In this document: one piece after another, positions 60,076 to 64,000 of the stretch
Numbering within the stretch: position 1 is the stretch's first letter
Layout: each line of letters begins with the position of its first letter
Assembly (NCBI GenBank): GCA_007128135.1
Contig: SKYA01000068.1
Location: 1 to 64,000, forward strand
Direction of reading: 5' to 3'
From: Paracoccaceae bacterium
GTDB lineage: Bacteria; Pseudomonadota; Alphaproteobacteria; Rhodobacterales; Rhodobacteraceae
Length of the DNA stretch: 64,000 bases
Notes under the pieces: model-generated
Databases searched by the model: none
The model's input: only the letters and a program-made list of their open reading frames with translations
What the model was told of the DNA's origin: nothing
Translations under genes and position numbers: made by a program

Positions 60076-61085
60076 CCCACACTCTCGGCATAGCCCTCAT
60101 GGGGACCGGACGGATGGCCCATGTCTATGGCCCGAAAATAGGTGCTCATCCAGGATTGCGACTGGAGATGATCTACAATCCGCGAATGACCTCGGCCGAA
60201 AGGGCCACGGCGCAATATGGCGGGCGTCCCATGGACGACCTCTGCGCGGTGCTGGCCGATCCGGAAGTGGATGCGGTAGTGATCGCCACACCGACTGATA
60301 CGCATGTTGACTATATCGAGCGTGCTGCAGCGGCTGGCAAGGCGATCTATTGTGAAAAGCCGCTTGACCGGACTCTGGCCCGGGTCGATCGCGCCATGGC
60401 CGCGCTCGACGCCCACCCGGTGCCCTTTATGCTTGGCTTCAACCGGCGCTTCGATCCGGATAACGCGATGCTGCGGGCTGCTGTTCAGGCCGGGGAGATA
60501 GGCGCCCTCAACATGCTGATGAGCTGGAGCCGGGAGCCCGCACCGCCTCCGATAGACTATGTCCGTACCTCGGGTGGCTATTTTGTTGATGCAACGATCC
60601 ACGATATCGATCTTGTGTGCTGGATCGCAGGCGAGCGGCCAGTAGAGGTTTTCGCTGCGGGAAACTGCAAGTTCGATCCGGAGATCGGGGCTGAGGGCGA
60701 TTTCGACTTGACCATGACAACGCTCAAGATGCCTTCAGGCGCGCTGGTGCATATCAACAATTCCCGAAGCTGCTGCTACGGTTTCGATCAGCGGCTGGAG
60801 GTGCTTGGTGACAGAGGCATGCTGCAGACTCGCAACCACCGCGACGATAACCTCGTTCGCTGGAACGGTGACGCAACCGAGGCGCGAAAGCCGCTCAAGC
60901 ACTTCTTCCTCGAACGCTACGACCGGTCCTTCTACAACGCGCTTGATGAATTCTACATGGCGGTCACGCAGGGCAGGGCCCCGTCAAGCACCTCTGCGGA
61001 CGGGCGCGCTGCCCTTGCCATCGCGCTTGCTTGCGCGCGCTCTGCGCGCGAGTCCATCGCGGTCCGTCCATCCTACCAGGCCTGA
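60072..61085 (+). CDS. Gfo/Idh/MocA oxidoreductase, inositol 2-dehydrogenase-like
   Basis: LGIALMGTGRMAHVYGPKIGAHPGLRLEMIYNPR...VIATPTDTHVDYIERAAAAGKAIYCEKPLDRTLARV...MLGFNRRFDPDNAML...DATIHDIDLVCWIAGERPVEVF. Confidence 0.9.
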   Translation: MTHTLGIALMGTGRMAHVYGPKIGAHPGLRLEMIYNPRMTSAERATAQYGGRPMDDLCAVLADPEVDAVVIATPTDTHVDYIERAAAAGKAIYCEKPLDRTLARVDRAMAALDAHPVPFMLGFNRRFDPDNAMLRAAVQAGEIGALNMLMSWSREPAPPPIDYVRTSGGYFVDATIHDIDLVCWIAGERPVEVFAAGNCKFDPEIGAEGDFDLTMTTLKMPSGALVHINNSRSCCYGFDQRLEVLGDRGMLQTRNHRDDNLVRWNGDATEARKPLKHFFLERYDRSFYNALDEFYMAVTQGRAPSSTSADGRAALAIALACARSARESIAVRPSYQA

Positions 61086-61298
61086 GCGACAGGGACGAAA
61101 CCGACCCTAAGCAATGCAACCGGATTGCGCCTGAACGCCAGCGACTCCGATGCCCTCGCAGGCGCGCGGTTTCATGGGCACTGTGCCGGAACGAAGTCCC
61201 TGCCGGCTTCATCCGAGACGGGGTTGATGCCGCCCTGCCGAGGCTGCATCGCAATGTTCCGGGCTCGCGGTGCCAAATCACAATCTGAAGGAAAGGGC

Positions 61299-61756
61299 AT
61301 CAATGCCCATGCCCGCAAGATCGTCGGCTGGCGAGGCAACATGACCGCTCATGCCGGGTTCGTTCTGGATGCTCTCGGGCAAGCGGTCCATGTACGGCGC
61401 CCGGTCAAGGCATGGGGCTGGCTCACCATGGCAACCACGGCAGCCAGTATCTGCCGATGATGTGGACGGAACGGCTGGCAGCATCGGCAACAGCCATGAC
61501 AACCCATTGGCCGTGACAATCAAAGGTCTCCTCAAGGCGGAAGTCATCCACTGTCGCAGACCTTGGCGCAGCTTCGAGGCCGTGGAATATGCACCCCTCG
61601 AACAGGTGGACTGGTTCAGCAACCGCTGCCTGCTCCAGCCCATCGGGATCATCCCGCCCGCTGAAGCCGAGGCCAACTTCCATACAGGTCCGGAAACTGA
61701 CCCCAGGGCAGCGAAATCAAGACAAACCAGCCTGCAGCAAACCCGGCACAGTTCAT
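61299..61756 (+). mobile_element. IS3-family transposase (OrfB, rve) relic, 3' part only, multiply frameshifted
   Basis: HARKIVGWRGNMTAHAGFVLDALGQAVHVRRPV, then GLAHHGNHGSQYLPMMWTERLA, then GSIGNSHDNPLAVTIKGLLKAEVIHCRRPWRSFEAVEYAPLEQVDWFSNRCLLQPIGIIPPAEAEANFHT, in different + frames. The right boundary is approximate. Confidence 0.85.
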
Positions 61757-61849
61757 TCCAGTGTTGCGATCCGGTGGAGACTCAAATCAGCCACGGAGCA
61801 TCATGGAGCCACATGACCACCACAAGTCAATAACTTACCTGAGTAATTC

Positions 61850-61925
<76 letters not shown>

Positions 61926-62003
61926 TCCATTGCCCCGCGTCATACGCAAGCCGACGCGGCGACGCAACAGAAAAAACCGCGCGGGCGCGCGGGTTTTTCC
62001 CGG

Positions 62004-62324
62004 TCAGTCGTCGTCATCGGCGGACACATCCGCCAGATCGTCGAGAGCCACGGTGTCGTCGTCGTCATCCTCGAGCAGCTCGTCATCGACATCGACCGCA
62101 TCATCGTCATCAACCAGCAGGTCGTCGTCATCCGCCTTGGACGCAGCCGCGGCCTTGGCCTTTGCCTTGAGCGCAGCCGTCGCCTCTTCGGTGCGGCGGT
62201 CCTGCGTGTCGATGATGACCACCTTGCCGGTATAGGGGCTGACGATCGGCTCCTTGTTCAGATCGTAGAAACGTTTGCCGGTCTCCGGGCAGACGCGCTT
62301 CACGCCCCATTCTGGATTGGACAT
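62004..62324 (-). CDS. TIGR02300-family protein with acidic tail
   Basis: MSNPEWGVKRVCPETGKRFYDLNKEPIVSPYTGKVV... followed by an Asp/Glu-rich tail (DDDDLLVDDDDAVDVDDELLEDDDDD). Confidence 0.88.
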   Translation of the reverse strand: MSNPEWGVKRVCPETGKRFYDLNKEPIVSPYTGKVVIIDTQDRRTEEATAALKAKAKAAAASKADDDDLLVDDDDAVDVDDELLEDDDDDTVALDDLADVSADDDD

Positions 62325-62435
62325 CAGGATTTCCTCTGCGTGCATGTCTTCCTTCAAGCCCCGTGCCGTGCCATAACTCGGACAGGCTGTAAAGGCCCCT
62401 GCGCGGGGCAGGGCGCAAGGCAGGCGGTTTCCTGT

Positions 62436-63197
62436 ATGGAACTGGGCACACGAAAGCTCGAGGCGATAGACGTGCAGGGCGGGGTCGCTCATCTGCCGGG
62501 CCCGCCTGTGCTGGAAGTGGCCCTGCGCCGTTCCGGACGCGCCCGCAGGCTGAGTCTGCGCGTCTCGGGGCTGGACGGGCGCGCGACCCTTACCATGCCG
62601 CTGCGCTTTCCCCAGGCAGAGGCGCTGGGTTTTTTGCGCGACAAGGAAGCATGGCTGCGTCAGGCACTGGACCGGGTGCCCGTGCGGCAACTCATGGCGC
62701 CGGGCCGCGAGGTGCTCTACCAGGGCCGGCGCATACAGGTGCGCGAAGGGCCCGGGCGTCAGATCCGGGTCGTGGAGGATGCACTTGTCGTTCCGCGCGA
62801 TGCGACTGGCACCCGCACGGGTGCGCGGGTCGAGGCGTTCCTCAAGACCAGCGCCCGCGCGGCGCTGTTGCCGGCGGTCGAAGAATATGCCGGGCGGCTG
62901 GGACGGACAGCGCAGGCAGTCAGCCTGCGTGACACACGCTCGCGCTGGGGGTCATGCACGGCGGACGGGCGGCTGATGTTCTCGTGGCGGCTGATCATGG
63001 CGCCACCCGAGGTGTTGCGCTATGTTGCCGCGCATGAAGTCGCGCATCTCGCGCATATGGACCATTCGCGCGCCTTCTGGGCCTGCGTGGGCCGTCTGAT
63101 GCCGGATTATGGCGCCCATCGCGACTGGCTGCGCGAACACGGCGCGCAACTGCACAGCTATTGTTTCAGGGCCCGCAGCGCCGCAGAGAGCGGATAG
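62436..63197 (+). CDS. M48/YgjP-like (DUF45) metallopeptidase
   Basis: SLRDTRSRWGSCTADGRLMFSWRLIMAPPEVLRYVAAHEVAHLAHMDHSRAFW: HExxH motif and WGSC signature. Confidence 0.9.
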   Translation: MELGTRKLEAIDVQGGVAHLPGPPVLEVALRRSGRARRLSLRVSGLDGRATLTMPLRFPQAEALGFLRDKEAWLRQALDRVPVRQLMAPGREVLYQGRRIQVREGPGRQIRVVEDALVVPRDATGTRTGARVEAFLKTSARAALLPAVEEYAGRLGRTAQAVSLRDTRSRWGSCTADGRLMFSWRLIMAPPEVLRYVAAHEVAHLAHMDHSRAFWACVGRLMPDYGAHRDWLREHGAQLHSYCFRARSAAESG

Positions 63198-63721
63198 CGT
63201 TCCAGAACATCATGAACCGCACCATCGGGGCGCAGATGCGAGCGAAAGAGCGCGATCTCGGTCACCTCGAAGGGGTCGCTGCGAAACTGCGCCGATTGCG
63301 CGACGGCCGCTTCCAGTTCGCGCTGATCGAAACTGCCGGGGCGCAGGTAGGACAGCGTCACATGCGGATGATAGCGGCGTCTGTCCGGGCTGAACCCGAC
63401 CGCGCGGGCGATGTTGGCAAGCTTGCCCTGCAGGACCAGCAGCGCAGGCTCGGGCCGCACCAGCGCATGCAGGTTATGCGCCTTGTCCCGGCCAAAGAGC
63501 CCCAACCCCTCGAGCACCAGTCCGAAGGGAATGACTTCCAGCCGCGACAAGGCCTGATCGAGCGCCTCGAGCTGCGCGTTGCCGGCCTCACCCAGAAACA
63601 CCAGCGTGATGTGGAAATTCTCGGGCGGCAGCTTGCGGCGCACGGGCATCAGGAACTGTTGCAGCACAAGCTGGCTACGGACATGCTGCGGCAGTTCCAG
63701 CCCGAGAAAGGCACGGATCAT
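63158..63721 (-). CDS. thpR: RNA 2',3'-cyclic phosphodiesterase (2H family)
   Basis: MIRAFLGLELPQHVRSQL...LPPENFHITLVFLGEAGNAQ...RRYHPHVTLSYLR: two HxT motifs. Confidence 0.9.
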   Translation of the reverse strand: MIRAFLGLELPQHVRSQLVLQQFLMPVRRKLPPENFHITLVFLGEAGNAQLEALDQALSRLEVIPFGLVLEGLGLFGRDKAHNLHALVRPEPALLVLQGKLANIARAVGFSPDRRRYHPHVTLSYLRPGSFDQRELEAAVAQSAQFRSDPFEVTEIALFRSHLRPDGAVHDVLERYPLSAALRALKQ

Positions 63722-63725
63722 TGGC

Positions 63726-63998
63726 TCAGTCGGGGGAAAAAAGGGCCGCGACCTCATACATTACCGGCTCGAACCGCGCGCACATCTGGGCAATGGCACG
63801 GTTGCGCTCGCGCATCTCGGGGGTGCGCAGCATGGCCTGGAAATCGGACCGGTCGCGCCAGCGCGAATAGGTGGCAATCCGGGTCTGGGCATCGTTGACA
63901 TGGATCGCGCCGCCCAGAAAGCCGGGCTGGCGGCGGATGACCTCGCCATAGGCGGCTTGCAATGCTTCGAGCACATCCGCACAGGTTCCCGGAGTCAT
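63726..63998 (-). CDS. Antibiotic biosynthesis monooxygenase (ABM) domain protein
   Basis: YGEVIRRQPGFLGGAIHVNDAQTRIATYSRWRDRSDFQAMLRTPEMRERNRAIAQMC. May start beyond the window. Confidence 0.75.
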   Translation of the reverse strand: MTPGTCADVLEALQAAYGEVIRRQPGFLGGAIHVNDAQTRIATYSRWRDRSDFQAMLRTPEMRERNRAIAQMCARFEPVMYEVAALFSPD

Positions 63999-64000
63999 CT

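Noticed and set aside
61278-61683. Minus-strand ORFs (132 and 86 aa) near tRNA-Ala
   Set aside because: They are antisense to the IS3 OrfB relic; the plus strand gives the recognisable rve sequence.

Overview
The window is about 64 kb of high-GC, tightly packed DNA. Gene content and protein style fit an alphaproteobacterium of the Rhodobacteraceae type; this is inferred and no database search was run. Most of it is ordinary housekeeping sequence: ribA (partial), xth, a thioredoxin co-chaperone, panBC, hemF, dnaE, ilvD, pyk, rpmI-rplT, kdsD-kdsB-kdsA-waaA, and several ABC and RND transporters. The accessory parts are more interesting. (1) At 50.1-61.1 kb there is an ABC-transporter/oxidoreductase catabolic cluster with three Gfo/Idh/MocA proteins, an SDR and a GMC oxidoreductase. 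It contains a regulator-like protein that fuses a winged-helix HTH to a MalE-type extracellular solute-binding domain and has no signal peptide. A TGTCCA-N3-TGGAA motif recurs at the cluster promoters. (2) At 22.1-26.9 kb, genes resembling dgcN (DUF1611) and dgcA sit with ilvD and a D-amino-acid transaminase. (3) At 26.9-29.1 kb there is a membrane-anchored RTX-like protein with an internally duplicated module. (4) At 43.7-44.8 kb a decaying region holds an IS481-like fragment fused to a truncated WYL regulator pseudogene, plus a membrane-protein gene broken at a (GACGG)3 repeat. (5) An IS3-family transposase relic lies beside tRNA-Ala(GGC) at 61.3-61.9 kb. No CRISPR array, prophage or intact IS element was seen.
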